Shown here: piece by piece, positions 1-33,495 of the stretch
How the letters are laid out: every line of letters starts with the position of its first letter
Position numbering within the stretch: the first letter of the stretch is position 1
Assembly (NCBI GenBank): GCA_012295275.1
Contig: CM022670.1
Coordinates: 64,001-124,000, forward strand
Reading direction: 5' to 3'
Source: Chrysomallon squamiferum
Taxonomy: Eukaryota > Mollusca > Gastropoda > Neomphalida > Peltospiridae
DNA: 60,000 bases
Program-made: the position numbers and the translations under genes
Notes under the pieces: model-generated
What the model was told of the DNA's origin: nothing
The model's input: the letters and a program-made list of their open reading frames with translations, nothing else
Databases searched by the model: none

Positions 1-69
1 AATTGATTTGAAATACGAGCAGATTTGAGTTATAGCTCGGTCACGGAACGAATTAAGTCAAGGCACCAC

Positions 70-132
<63 letters not shown>

Positions 133-887
133 CTAATTTTTTTTAAACCCACAGTTATTGTTCTGTTAACAGTATATGGATCATACAAACAGCTAGGAAG
201 TTTAATTAATTTATTTTATCTTACAATTTTTTTTTTTTTACATTATTATTAAACAATAATTAAAATTTATTAGAAAACATAAACTTACTTTCAGCAGACG
301 TAAACAAAATATTGTTTTCTAAATGTCCCAGCGTACAGTTCTTTCATTCATTACCCCGCCCATCCCCCATTATATGGCTGTGCATCGATTATCAAGATTG
401 ATAAATGTATGGGATACATTTAGAGATTTAGTCTGCAGATATTTTACACAAATAAGTTTGTCACATTCATTAAGCTGATGCAAGGAGAACTGACGTTTAA
501 AACAGTGACCATAAGTTCTCAGCTGAACACAGTGACGTAAATTCTGTCACAACAAACCCTTCACAGTTCTCTCCTATACATTGCCGGAACCCTCATCCAG
601 ACTGGATAAACATAATTGTTAGATAGTCACTAAAGCAACAGAAAACAGTTTAATTGGTAAAAAAAAAAAAAATGAAAAAAGAAAAAAATTACGTGTTCAG
701 ATTATCTTCTTTTGTTGATTTAAAGTTGTCCATTCTTGGCGTTAAAAATGGAATGTTATTACGTCATTTGCAATGCCGTCAAGGTTACTTCCATTGTTTT
801 ACTTCATATTACGTAAAATGTGTCTCTGAAGTTCCAAAAGTCAACAAATTCAAAATTGTTATGAAATTATTTGTTCCCTATACTTGA

Positions 888-933
<46 letters not shown>

Positions 934-1215
934 CAGAGATGGGTTTTTGGTTGTTCTTTTTTTCATTCAAAACACACACACTGGGTTATTAATATGTTTT
1001 TCTTTTCTTTGTCTTTCTTCCTTTGCTGTTACTACTACTACTATTCCTGCTGATACTGTTTCCTTTTATTTAATTTAATTTAATTTTTTTTTTTTTTTAT
1101 TATTATTATTATTTTTTTTTTTTTAAATTTATTTATTATTTTTTTATTTCATTTTTTTTAGGATTTTTAGTATTTTTCATTTCGTTTCGTTTCGTTTCGT
1201 TTTGTATTTCATATA

Positions 1216-1561
1216 TAGGTACCGGACCAATTATCCGGACTCCATGGGGCCTGAGGCATTCCGGATTTACGGACTTCTGGGTTTACTGGTTTTCTCGTAC
1301 CAAGGCATCTAAATACGTAAATAATTAGGCATAAACATTTTAAAATTAAAAACATAAAGAAAATTGACGAAACACAACTGTGACGACTCGATACGTAAAC
1401 AGTGCGGTGAGTGAATGAACGCCACGTGGCTTGAAAGATAAGTTCCTGTCTGGTGAGGACAACACACGCGCGCGTGAATTATGAAAACAGCGTCGGGAAA
1501 CAACTTCCGGTTTTCTGGACTTTCCGGATTTCAGGACGCCGCATAACTGGTCCGGTACCTG
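1216..1561. mobile_element. Pogo/Tc1-mariner-like MITE, 346 bp
   Basis: The ends are inverted repeats: left AGGTACCGGACCA from 1217, right TGGTCCGGTACCTG ending at 1561. The left terminal C is a T here. TA dinucleotides flank both ends (1214-1215 and 1562-1563), as expected for a TA target duplication. Further in, both sides carry CCGGATTT-type motifs in opposite orientation. No transposase is encoded, so this is a non-autonomous element. The CAG-type terminus, TA duplication and CCGGA-rich ends resemble pogo/Tigger elements; the family assignment is inference. Confidence 0.7.
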
Positions 1562-3336
1562 TACCCACAAAGAAGAATCCTCATTCCAAGAAATATAATA
1601 CACCAGTCACTGAGTTGAAAATTGAAATGTTTCTGAGAATCAATCCTGCGACATTGTAACATTAATAACATACTTTCATTTAAATAACCAGAAATAACAG
1701 AGTGCATGAAAAAATAACAACGATGTCAAACATTAACAACTTTATTATGATAAATAAAGATAAATGGATAAATGTGTACATTAAATTATTTCGTTAATGG
1801 TTTTGTTTCGACACGGTAAAAATAACAAAGAAAATTAACAATATTATTTTAAACAAAAAAACTTGATGTTAAAATAAACTGTAAAATTATAAATGCAAAT
1901 GATATTGTATTAAGAATATTTAAAATAATATGCAAGTTTAATAAAATAATAGAAAGATGATGATGATAATAAATAAACTTTTCCTTGCATTCATTGAAAT
2001 TTAATTTGGCATTAAAACAAAAATACCCAATGAGTGATTTAATCAATAATAAAATAAATAGTTATGACTATCCTGTATTATTAAAATACTTATGACTGTT
2101 AATTATGCTGCAAGATTTTCTTTATTATAGGAAAGAAAATAAAGTAATAAAATAATGAAAAATTAAGAAATAAAATAATAAATAAATAAATAAATTCAAA
2201 ACATCTTAGTTCATATTAACTGAATGTATAAATTAAAGGATTAAAGATGATTAAATTTGTCAGAGTTAGAAGTCTTAAATGATCTGAAAATTATTTATGC
2301 CAATGTAAACATCTGACAACACTCTTTAATCGGACACTTTTGGCAATTAATAACTGTTAACTTCAGGCATTTAACATCATCAGTAACAGTATATTTAAAA
2401 AGGTCAGTGAGTACCAGTCAATCTACAGTTTAAAAATATTTAACAAAATAAAAAAAATTAAAATATTGAGGTGGTTATCATGTGATAAAATATTTATTAG
2501 ATAAAAAAAATAATAATAAAATTAAATTTAAAAAAGATAAGAATGAAGGAAAGATTAAAATGGACCTTAAATAAAACGGATTAAAAACTGACAATTGCAC
2601 ATATAAAATTATAATGTTAGTTTTTCAGAATAAATGACAACAACATGTCATCTAATTTGTTATTTTGTGGTTGTTTTTATAGATTGCTAATAACCTCCAG
2701 GGTCAGTTTTACTTCACATAAAAACAATACATCAAATTACATGTTCATTCTTTGCCATACAAAAATCTCTCTGTTTTATTTTAATTTTATTACAACTAAC
2801 ATTCAACATCTCCACAATTCACGGAATATTATGATTTGAGCAATACCCTGTTTTTTCAGGTTCCTAGGTCTGCCATTGTTAATTTTTTTTATTTTTTATT
2901 TTGACTCTGATAATGCAAACACACAACAGTATTTTACAGTCAGAAAATCACTAATAACCAATAGTACTGACATGAACATTAAATAATGAACAAATTAACA
3001 GAAAATACAATAATAAATAGATTTGATATTAAGTTTGAACAATTTTCAGTATTTATTGCTAGAAATATGTCCTTAAAAACTGTATTAATCTCCACAGAAC
3101 TGAATATATTTTGAATATTTTACTTGTTATATGTTGTAAATGCTACAAAAAGATATAATCATTTTGGTATAATATTAACAAATTACAGTAATAAACAATG
3201 TCTTGTGAAGTCATTATGCAGTACATTTTCAATATTTAAAGCTCAAAATTCACTTCATGAAACGGAAGAGTAATATCTTTTAGTCTAGAATCTGCTGCAC
3301 AAAAATAACATTGAGTGAAATGATAAAGAATAACAA

Positions 3337-3467
<131 letters not shown>

Positions 3468-5129
3468 TGCATGCATACATCCACAAAGAAAGAAAATGTA
3501 ATTTTCAGTGAATTACCACAAGGTTTGCTATACTTTATTATTGGTAAAGGTTGATTGGCTATTAAAAAAAAAAAAAAAATTATATTTCAGAATTATTCAT
3601 ACCACCACAAGTACACTTTAACAATAAAATAAAATAAATAATTACTATGATGTTTACAAAATACATTATACATTGTAATGAATTTAACATTAGTAAAATC
3701 AGAATAAAATTTAATTATGTTGCATTTAACTTGTATAAAAATTAAATAACAAAACCTGCACAATAACTTCACAGACAAATCCAATATATTTGACTGTAAT
3801 GTTACAAATATGACAGATATGATTCCTGACAAAAATTAAATGAAATCAGAAATTTATAATATGGATATGGAAATCTGTAATTACTGTTAAGATATGCCGT
3901 TTGGGTTCAGTTTTAGACAGTATTTTAATAATATATTAAACAAAATTGTTTGTTTGTTGTTTTTTTTCGTTTTGTTTTTTCCAGAAATGGAATTATGTGA
4001 CACTTCATAAATATTTAAAATTGATAAGATCAATAAAAATTTAAAAAAAAAGAGAATATGGTGACAACCAATTTTTGTTGATGAATATTGAATAATAATA
4101 AGAATAAAAAGAAGTATCGTTTTACAACAGATGGAAATACACAGATAAACATGTAAGTTGTTAAACAATACAAATCTTTAATAATCTATAAAGTAAACCA
4201 ATATATCTGCTTAAATGTATGCTGTGGATTTACAAATAACCTGAAAACATTTTTGTGGATTTATGTTAAACTGACATGGATAAGGAACAGGACAAAAATA
4301 GCTGTGATGAACTTACTGACAGAGAAATCATAAATAATGAGTTATGTCCCTTAATGTTAGTGAAAAGTATGTTTTTTGGCTTTATTTTAATTATTTAATT
4401 TTATAAACAAGTTTTAAAATATATATATATAAATGCTAAAGCATTCATGGATCAAAGAAGGGATAATTGTTAAATAACAGATTATTTGAAATTTTTTAAT
4501 TTTGAAATAAATAATAATAAAAAATATTTTGGCTGAAGTTATTTGCTCTCTATGGAGTGCTCATTTTCTGATTAACTGAGGTTTTACAAAAACTTTAAAT
4601 AAATTATAACCAAAATAAAATCATTGTGATATCTGCTAAAATTACTTAGCAAACAACTGCATTCAGTGACCCTTAATACAAATAAATACATAAATAAATA
4701 AATAAATAAATATAATTTTGTTGACAAAATTTTTATAAAATAATATATTTAGCTATCATTAACATATCAATCCATTCTAAATAAATATAATATTATTATG
4801 GCAAGAAGGTTATTTGCTGTCTTTGTACATTTAAGTTTAATTTATGTATAGTAACAAAATGTTGATATGGTAAAAAATTTATTTACCATATCTAAACTGA
4901 TGTTTGCTATCTTAACATAAATTTATTGTATCGAACAGTAACTAACGTGGCATCATTTATTTATTTTACTGAAAAAATGTTGCTATGGTAATATTTATTT
5001 TATAGAAAATAATTGTTAAGGTGATAATTTAAGCACAGCTCCAGACTATTTAAAACTGATATTTTTATTATTAAAACTGGAAATGTGAGACTGAATTCAG
5101 CCTGTGTAAAGTGTAGGTGAGAGAACTCA

Positions 5130-24333
<19,204 letters not shown>

Positions 24334-24819
24334 TGTGTCCAAATAAAATCATAACTTCAGTCTTTTTTAACAATTCATGATTTAATCATTTCATGATAAT
24401 TACCTGTAAAAAAATATATATCTTTAGACAACAAAATCTATTTGATATGACAAAAGTACAAATCTACGTTTTAGAGCAAGTATATAATAATAATCCTTTG
24501 GAAATAATTACTGCCAAGACATTTTAAATATAAGCATAATTTCATTAAAATTGATATTTACTATTAATTTATACTTAGAGAACTTTTATCAACATAACCA
24601 AACAATAAAACTTATTGTTTCTAACATTTTATTTATTAATCATCCTATAAAAATAATTTGAAAGTGTGCATGTAAAACAAAAACAATAACAGCAAAATTA
24701 ATTTCATAAATATTGATCCTTTCTCTCTCTTAGTACTTTGGAAATTATATTACTTTGATTTATTATTGTTAATTTATTATTTATTTATTCATGTGTTATT
24801 CTTTTTTTTTTTTTTAGTC

Positions 24820-24852
<33 letters not shown>

Positions 24853-24898
24853 TTTTTTTTTTTCCAGACGTGGAAGTGTGTGTGTTTCTTTTATAGGA

Positions 24899-24939
<41 letters not shown>

Positions 24940-25611
24940 AAATTTCCATTTTGTTTTATATTATTTTAGAACATTTTTTTAAAATGCATTATTATTAATA
25001 TAATAAACAACGATCAATTAGATTTTAAAATCTAAACATTATGAATGAGACTGACAGTTACACTGTGACGTGCGAATTGGCCAAACGTATCAAGTACTGA
25101 CGTAATTGAAAACTTTACTCTGTACCGAATAGTCTTAAATTCATAGTATTGTCTTAGAATAATGAATATTAAGTAACCAAACTGAATAAGTCATTATTCA
25201 TATCAAAAGTTTCTTTTATCTTTCAAAGTAAAAATTAGATATTGGAAGTCGAAAACGTACTGATTAATTAACTGATTAAACGTCCACTTTCATTAAAACG
25301 GAAACACAAACAGTGAAAGTGAAAATAATCTTTTATATACTGATATTAAAAATAATAATAATCAATACTCTGTACTGAATAGTCTTAAATCCATTTCAAA
25401 AGTTTCTTTTATCTTTCAAAATAAAAATTAGAAATAGGAAGTCGAAAACGTACTGACAATTAACTGACTAAACGTCCACTTTCATTAAAACGGAAACAGT
25501 GTATTAACTTATCAAGGGAACCAACTCTAATTTGTTGTCATCATTATTATTTCCTATGATCTTAGTATGACGAATTTTGTTGTTTTAGCAAAATATTAAT
25601 TACTATATAGG
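24334..25611. promoter_or_regulatory. Divergent intergenic region INPP4 / CHM
   Basis: The two start codons face away from each other across 1,278 bp, so both promoters and 5' UTRs must lie here unless noncoding exons sit further off. I see ATT and T-rich runs (about 24800-24938) and a diverged direct duplication at 25116-25499. No clear TATA box can be assigned. Confidence 0.6.
25116..25499. repeat. Direct duplication in the INPP4/CHM promoter region
   Basis: Copy 1 spans about 25116-25319 and copy 2 about 25366-25499. They share TACTCTGTACYGAATAGTCT, AAGTTTCTTTTATCTTTCAA, AAGTCGAAAACGTACTGA and AAACGTCCACTTTCATTAAA at a 250-bp offset at the start. Copy 2 lacks about 75 bp from the middle of copy 1. 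Confidence 0.85.
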
Positions 25612-28600
25612 ATGGCGACAGATTTACCTTCGGAGTTTGATGTGGTTGTTCTAGGAACAGGTATATAAAAATAATCAAACTGTAATTAATAACTTAATGG
25701 AAAATTAATAGAAAAATCATAAAGTGTTGACCTCAACTGGACTATCACACTATGCCTCAAGGCTTCTGACGTTCTATCGAGTCACAAGACTGAGCTTTCA
25801 AGGCTGATGATGATCATTAATAATTAAATAATAATAAATAAAAGAAAGAATTCCAGGCCGATGTATTATAATCTTAATCTAATTTCATTTTATCTCCATA
25901 ATATTCTCTGTATTTGTTTAATCTTTAAAGTTTAAATGTTTATTTTAGAACATACACATTTAATGATTTAAACATTAAAGATTAAACAAATATATATATA
26001 TATTTTTTAATTGTTGTTTTATATTGAAATTTTCACAGGAAAATACAGATATAACATTCAGATAAGAAACTTGAAAAATTGAATATTAATCAAATAAATA
26101 ATATCTAAGTAACATATTATTAAACTAAAGCATTTATTTGTATTCATTTTTAAAAATCCATCTTAAAAATCCAACAACATAATTGAAATTTAAAATTCTT
26201 TATAAGAAATAAAAATCAACAGAAATATTAAATTTCTAATTTTGTTTAACCCTTAGGTCTTCCAGAAAGTATAATAGCAGCTGCATTTTCAAGAAATGGA
26301 TATAAAGTTCTTCATTTAGACAGGTAATAATTAACAAAATTATATATATTTTAATTTATTTTTCAAAGCTAAATTCCAGTGCTTATTAAGTTTCCACTTT
26401 CACCTTGACATTAAATAAATGATATAATTAAAACTTAGTAATACTTTATATACAATATCTTTATGCTAAGATATAATTCAGTAATAATAATTATACATTT
26501 TGTTTTCAGGGAAACCATATTTTAAAAGATGAAAAAAAAAATAAAAAATAAAAATTATATTATGATCTGAAATAACTTTATTATTTATATTTTTGTTTTG
26601 TTTTTTTTCCATCAGAAATCCTTACTACAGCAGCTCATGGGCATCTTTCAGTTTGTGCAATCTTGAAGGCTGGGCCAAATCATATGAGGTAAAAAATAAT
26701 TATGTTCTTTTTTGAGTATTGATTATTATTATTTTTAATATCAGTATATAAAAGGTTATTTTCACTTTCACTGTCCTTGGTTTTGAGTTTTAAAAAAAAC
26801 AAGTTGAAAGTATTGATAAATTGTAAATAATGTTTTTTATTTGTTTTACCAACAACAACAAAAAGAGTGATTAAAACAAAAAATAATGATAATAATTGAT
26901 TTATTGCATGTATTTTATATCATCGCTGGAACATTTTTAATTTAAAACTTTCAGAAATGCGAAGAGAGCAAGCCAAGCAGAGATTTCAGTGACCAGGTTA
27001 AAGAAGATGAAGTTCTTATCAGTATTCCTTCACATGCTCAAGACATCTCTAATGTCAAAATACAAGACCATGTCAGGTAGAATCAATGTTCCCTTTTAGT
27101 GATTCACTACAAAAATAGGGCTGGGAAATGTTTTATTTAATAACATGCTCAACAGTTTTTATTTTATAGTTTTTGTGTACCATTTCATAAACAAGGGAGT
27201 GCATACCATGGCCAGTGTTATAGCTGTTCTGGAGCACTTAATGAGAAACTGATTAAAGAGACCACCAAATGTAATCAATACAATGATTTCTGCACTTTGA
27301 GTGGACCCTTTACCACTAAACTCCACCCCACATTCTAATGTACATTTAATATAAAATTTTGCTTATGTTCTTAATTTTAACATGAATAATATATTGAATA
27401 AATAATAAGACATCAAGTATATTATTTAAACAGATATAACATTAGCCCAAATTCATCAGAATCTTAGTAATATATGAAAGTAAATGATGCAGTATCATAT
27501 ATGATAGGTTAATCAGTAAAAAGTGCTTTAAAAATATTCAAATGACAACAAAACAAAGTTAATTAAAAGAATAACAAACTTTATAATCACTGTAAGTACT
27601 CTATATATTATATTTTTACTGTTTTTAGTGAAGTTATTTATTTTTATTATTTATTTAGTTATCTGTTTAAATTACCATTTTAAAAAATATAAATCTTTAA
27701 GTCCATAACCCCATTGTATATTTTTAATATTGTTTTTAGCAAAAAGTTATTTTATTTTATTTTTTATTTTGTTGTTGTTGAGTTGTTTATTTATTATCTG
27801 CTGAAATTTCCATTTAAATATTATATATATATATAATTTGACATTCTGAATCTATTTAATGCTGCATAGATACTAACATTTTTATTTATTTTCAGTGAAA
27901 ATTCCTCACCATCAGAAAATATTTCTCAAGAAAATCAGTGTGATAAATCTTTGCCAAAGTCTGAGATTTCTAAAAGTCAACAAAGTCAATGTAAGACATT
28001 TAATACTGATGAGAAAAATGAAGACATTAACAGAGATTTGACAGAAGGTGCTGGAGATAATCTCTCAAAGAAAGACACCTGTACTACAAATGTACAGAAG
28101 GATAATTTTAAAGAGAGAGAAAAGACAGATACAAATGCTGAATCAGATCTAAATAAGTCAACATCTCTAACACAAACTGCTGAATCTCAAGAGGAAAGTC
28201 TTAATTCTTCCAAAAATACTAAAACTCTGCCAGAGTCTGAGCAAAAGGAAACCTTGTCTGATATTTCCTCTCTTGATGAACAAAAGAGTGAACAAGAGAA
28301 GCTTGAAACATCTGAAATTATCAGCCCTGAAAACCAATCAACAGCAGGAAAAAGTGTGAAAGATCAAAAGAAAAGATGGACAGTTTCTGATATTAAAAAG
28401 GAATGGAGAAAATTCAACTTGGACCTAGCTCCAAAAGTAATTAGTTACTTGAAAAGTATAAAATAAATTAATATAAATTTTATTCATAGAATTAAATTTT
28501 TCTAATTATGTAGCATATTTATGTTATTTCTTTTCATTAAAAATTATTTTACAAACATGTTTTATAGCTCAGTTACTTTCAGACATTGAATTTGGTACTA

Positions 28601-31079
28601 TAGTTACTAGCAAAAAGTTTTTGATTAGACAAAGATATATTATCTCTCACTCCCTTTGTCTCTCTCTATCTCTTTCACTCTGTCTCACTCTGTCTCTCTT
28701 TCACTGACTGATATCAGATTCTGTCCCATTTTGTTTCATTCTCTTAAATTCTATATTATTTATTTCTGCCTCTATCCACATGACTGCTCTCTTTTTCTAA
28801 TATCCGTAATTGTTTTCTCTCCAGATTTTATACAGTACTAGTAAAACAGTGGAACTGCTAATCTCCTCAGATGTGGCAAAGTACTGTGAGTTCAGAACAC
28901 TCAGCAGAATTTTAACTTTTCTCAATGGACAACTTGAAAAGGTGGAATAATTTTTTGCCATTTATTCTAAGAAATCACAAAATAAAAGTGTCTTTCTTTT
29001 TCTTTGTTTTTTTTTTGCCAATTACTAATAAATCTGAATTATATTGCAAAACAAAAATAATTAAATTTATGCTACTGTTTCTTCTTGATTATGATTTAGT
29101 AGGGAACAAAATGGCAAATATGTATACGTAATGTTAATATGAAATTTAAAAAAGAAATGTTTAGCAAATAGTTATCTTAATATTTCCATTTTTCTCAAAT
29201 GAACTCACTCCAGTATATTATGACCATGATGACTAAGGTATAATGAGTCAAAAAATTAATCATTATTGTTATCTTTTACTGAGATAATTCCTGTCCAGTC
29301 AGTGTTAAAGATACAGTTTTCTGAAATCCATCATATAAAAATTATCATAACAATTTTTCTGCAGACTAAAGACATTTGCTTTCACATTTCCATTTTCATC
29401 ATTAAACAAATTCATATTTGTCCATTTTAATTATTAAAATATAAACAATACTGCAATTTTGTCAAACATATGTTCATTTTTTATTTAATTATGATGAATA
29501 ATGAATAAACTGCATTCTTAAAGCAGTGGATGATGATTTCATGTTTCAGGTTCCATGTTCCAGGGCTGATGTTTTTGGCAACAGGAAAGTTTCTGTTCTT
29601 GAAAAAAGAATGTTGATGAAATTTCTGACATCTTGTGCTCAGTCTGATGAACATCCTGAGTTTTATGAAGGTAATAATTGTTCCTCCTATCAAAAGTCTT
29701 TGTTTTATTTTCTGTAAGATGACTGCCACAGTTTTATTTAAAAAAAAAAAAAATATTAATAATAAAAGAAAAACAAATTTATCTCTCAAAGACATAGTAA
29801 AGAACACAGTCCTGCACTAAATTAACCTGCAAAACTGACTTCTGAAATTGTTAAATATTTATTCAAGCATTATGCAAAAACACATATAAAATAAACTCTT
29901 TTACATATTTTTAAAAATATAATTGTTTTTGTTTTTTGTGTTTGTTGTTGTTGTATTTTTAATATTAATATAAGGTTGTTATTAAAAGTCTTTAAATATT
30001 ATTTATTCCTATATAAGGAACTGTTTGGAATTTTGTTTTTCTTGGGGGGGTCATATTTTCTTCTGAAAAGTTAATTTTTATGACAAGAATGAAACACTTT
30101 AATAGCTTTTATTATTTTCTTTTCAGACTTTGAAGAAAAGCCTTTCCATGATTTTCTGAAAGCCAAGAAACTTACTGCAAACATTCTTCATTTTGTGCAG
30201 CATTCCATTGCAATGGTTACAGATGAAGCGACTACAAAACAGGTGTGTTACAATATAAATGCAGAACTTGTATGGATCTTTGATAGTTTTCTGTTTACTG
30301 TTTCAGAAATATGAATAAAAACATTTCTTTTTACATCAATTTGTCTCAGGACCTCTGAAGTTACTTTTGCACTAAAGCCATTTAAACAGGTTATTAACCA
30401 TTTTTATAAACATTTGTTAAAAATTGCAGGGAATGATGAAGATGAAGCGATTTCTTGGATCACTTGGTCGTTATGGAAACACAGCTTTCCTATTTCCTCT
30501 GTATGGAAGTGGTGAACTGCCCCAGGCTTTCTGCCGACTATGTGCTGTATTTGGTGGAACATATTGTCTTCAGATGTCAGCAAGTGCTCTGATTATCAAA
30601 GACAACAAGTATGTATTATATACAAATAAAATTCAAACAGCCACACTTCAATGCATTTTTACTTTTAATAAATAATATTCCTGTAGAATCACTACATTTG
30701 TTTACATATTCCATGATAACTAATAAACTTTAATGTGTTTTTTTACCTTTAACAAATAATTCTCCAATAGGATCACTATATTTGTTTGGTATTCTATAAT
30801 AATTAATAAACTTTCAAAAGTACTGCCAAACTTTAATGTATTTTTCTGTTGAGTAATATTCCAATTTCATTTGTTATATATTCTGTGATAATAAACTTCA
30901 GAGGACTATTGTAACTAATTGCTGTTCTATATATAATTTTTTTTTTTTTTAAATGGAAAACAAATAATATCATCTGTTCTGATAAAATAAAATATGGTGC
31001 ACTATTTTAATTGTTTGTTGTATTTAAGTATGTTTTGTTACATTTGCTATTACAGCAACTACTGCTACTACTACTACTA

Positions 31080-31115
<36 letters not shown>

Positions 31116-31620
31116 TACTATTATTATTGAAAATAGGTGTTGTGCTGTGATCTCCTCAGAAGGACAAAGAATAGAATGCAAGTAAGTATCATCTCTTTCA
31201 CGTTTTTATATTTATATTATATTATTAACTAGTTAAGTTACAAATTATTCACTGATATTCAGCTATATTCTTTTAAAATTTTTTACTGACTATAACACTA
31301 ATAAAAATTGTATTTCTGTGTTTCTGTATGTGAACAAATATAAAAAGCAATATAATGCTGTCACTATAAATAAATGATATTTTCAGACATGTGATTCTGG
31401 GACCTTCCTACGCTCCTAAAGAATATTTAGATATCAAAAGGTTTGTTTGGTTTTTTATTTCCTTTTTAGCAGAAATATTAATAATCTGTTTTATTAGTTG
31501 CTTGATATAAGTTTAAGAATAAGACTGTTTTAATTCATCAGAGATACTTTTTAGATTTTAATTGTTTATAGAACTATTCATGGTTGAGTAGCTTCTAATG
31601 TGATGATATAAGCCATTTTT

Positions 31621-31673
<53 letters not shown>

Positions 31674-33451
31674 CTCATCCTTCTTTCATTTACCAATTTA
31701 TATAAATAATTAAATATGGCAGAATACAGTATAGAAAAATAATTATTATTAAAATAATAACAAAAGCAACATGTAAAAAAATGTTTTGCTGTTATGAGCT
31801 TTCCACTGAATTAAGGTGACTTGAGTTGTAATCATCACCAAGGCTTGCAGTTCTCAGTGCATGTAATTAATGGTTTTTATAATTATTCAGAGTTTTAAAT
31901 AGCAAGCTTTGCGTTCTCTCAGTTACATTTGTAGCTTCTGTTCAGAGACTCACAGGTTGAGAGTTTATGGCTTTAATTCTGTGGTTAATTTTAACCTAAA
32001 TATTTTAATAACAACAGTTTATAAAAACAGATATTCTCAACACAGATTTTGTATCACTTTTTCCACAGATCATTTATAATCTAATATTTATACAATCTGT
32101 GAGTAAAAACCAGAATCATTTTGTCATCAGACATCTTTACAGCTTTTGTATCTGTTGAAAAAACGTGTATCTTCTGAACTAATAAATAAACACAATGACA
32201 TCCGACATGCCAACCAGGCTGCGTGTGGCCGAGAAGTCATTTAAAAAAGCCTGCCAGCAAATTGTTCTGCTTAATCGATGCCTGAAAGAGATGACGGCAA
32301 GATATGACAAGGCCAGACAAGACAACTACAGAACATTTCGATATTCTCTGAGACTGCGTATGGCAGTGACACAGGGGGTGAGAAATATGTATTATGACTA
32401 TGCTACAATGAAAGCAGATGAAATTTCATGGCTGAGGACACAGATTCTGTTGGGAAACCGAAGAAGCCAGTTCGGCAACTATCCTGATATTGACGTAGGT
32501 GGCAGGGATGATAGAGAAAATGATGATGCTGACAACAGTGACAGAAGCAGTGGTACTAATGATGGTGATGATGATAGCAGTAGCAGTAATGATGAAAGCA
32601 GTGATGTTGATTATAATAGTAGTGATCAGGATAATGATAGTAGTGATAGCCATGATAACCATAATGATAGTGGTAGTCATGTTAATGATGATGATAGTGA
32701 CAGCCAGGATGATGAAGATAGTGACAATCACAATGATGATGATAATAGCGCCAGTCATGGTGATGATGAGGTGGATGATGACAGTGTCAGTATTAATGAT
32801 GGATTGTTGCCAGAAGTACCTCTTCATCTAAGAAGTTTTTTTTTAAAGAGACACTAATTTTTTTTATAAGTTTTGTTTGTGTTTAATTGTACATACACTT
32901 ATTTACCTACATTAGTTTCTGTAAGACTTTTCATTCCAAAGTTTATGTTTTGTCATTTCTTTTATAAAATATGTGGACAGAGCCAACAAATCTGGCTTTT
33001 GTTATTTTTTTCATTAATAATTAATTAGAAATTAATTTATTTTCTATTTATGGATATTGGTATGATGCATTCCTATACAGTTCATGTTATTATGTTCCAT
33101 AGTTCTTTGTAAAGTATGGAATAACTTGTCATCATGGTAACCAATCTCGTTTTGTGTAATTCATGTCTATTTATTGATAAATAAATAAATAGATGGATGA
33201 AACATTTTGAGTTTTAAATTATTTGGGTGTTTTTATTGAATTAAGGAATATTTGTTTTAGATAGATAGATAACATGGAATTTTCAAACTAGTGCTTTTTG
33301 CATGAAAATGAAATCTGAGGAAGCAAACTGCTATAATTTCATTACAGACAGCAAAATACTACACAGTGGTCTGAGAAAAAATAATACTCCTGGCATGACA
33401 AAGATGGTAAATCCTGGGGCATTTTATTTTTACTATTATTTTTTTTTTTTT

Positions 33452-33495
<44 letters not shown>

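Noticed and set aside
25858-27895. Searched the first CHM introns for hidden extra exons
   Set aside because: The reconstructed exons already sum to an open frame of 725 codons matching REP proteins, so no extra exon is needed.
32426-32831. Open frames of 133 codons (minus) and 110 codons (plus, other frame) overlapping the nested gene
   Set aside because: They are Ile/Thr and Met/Val-rich translations of the GAT repeat and lack any non-repetitive part.
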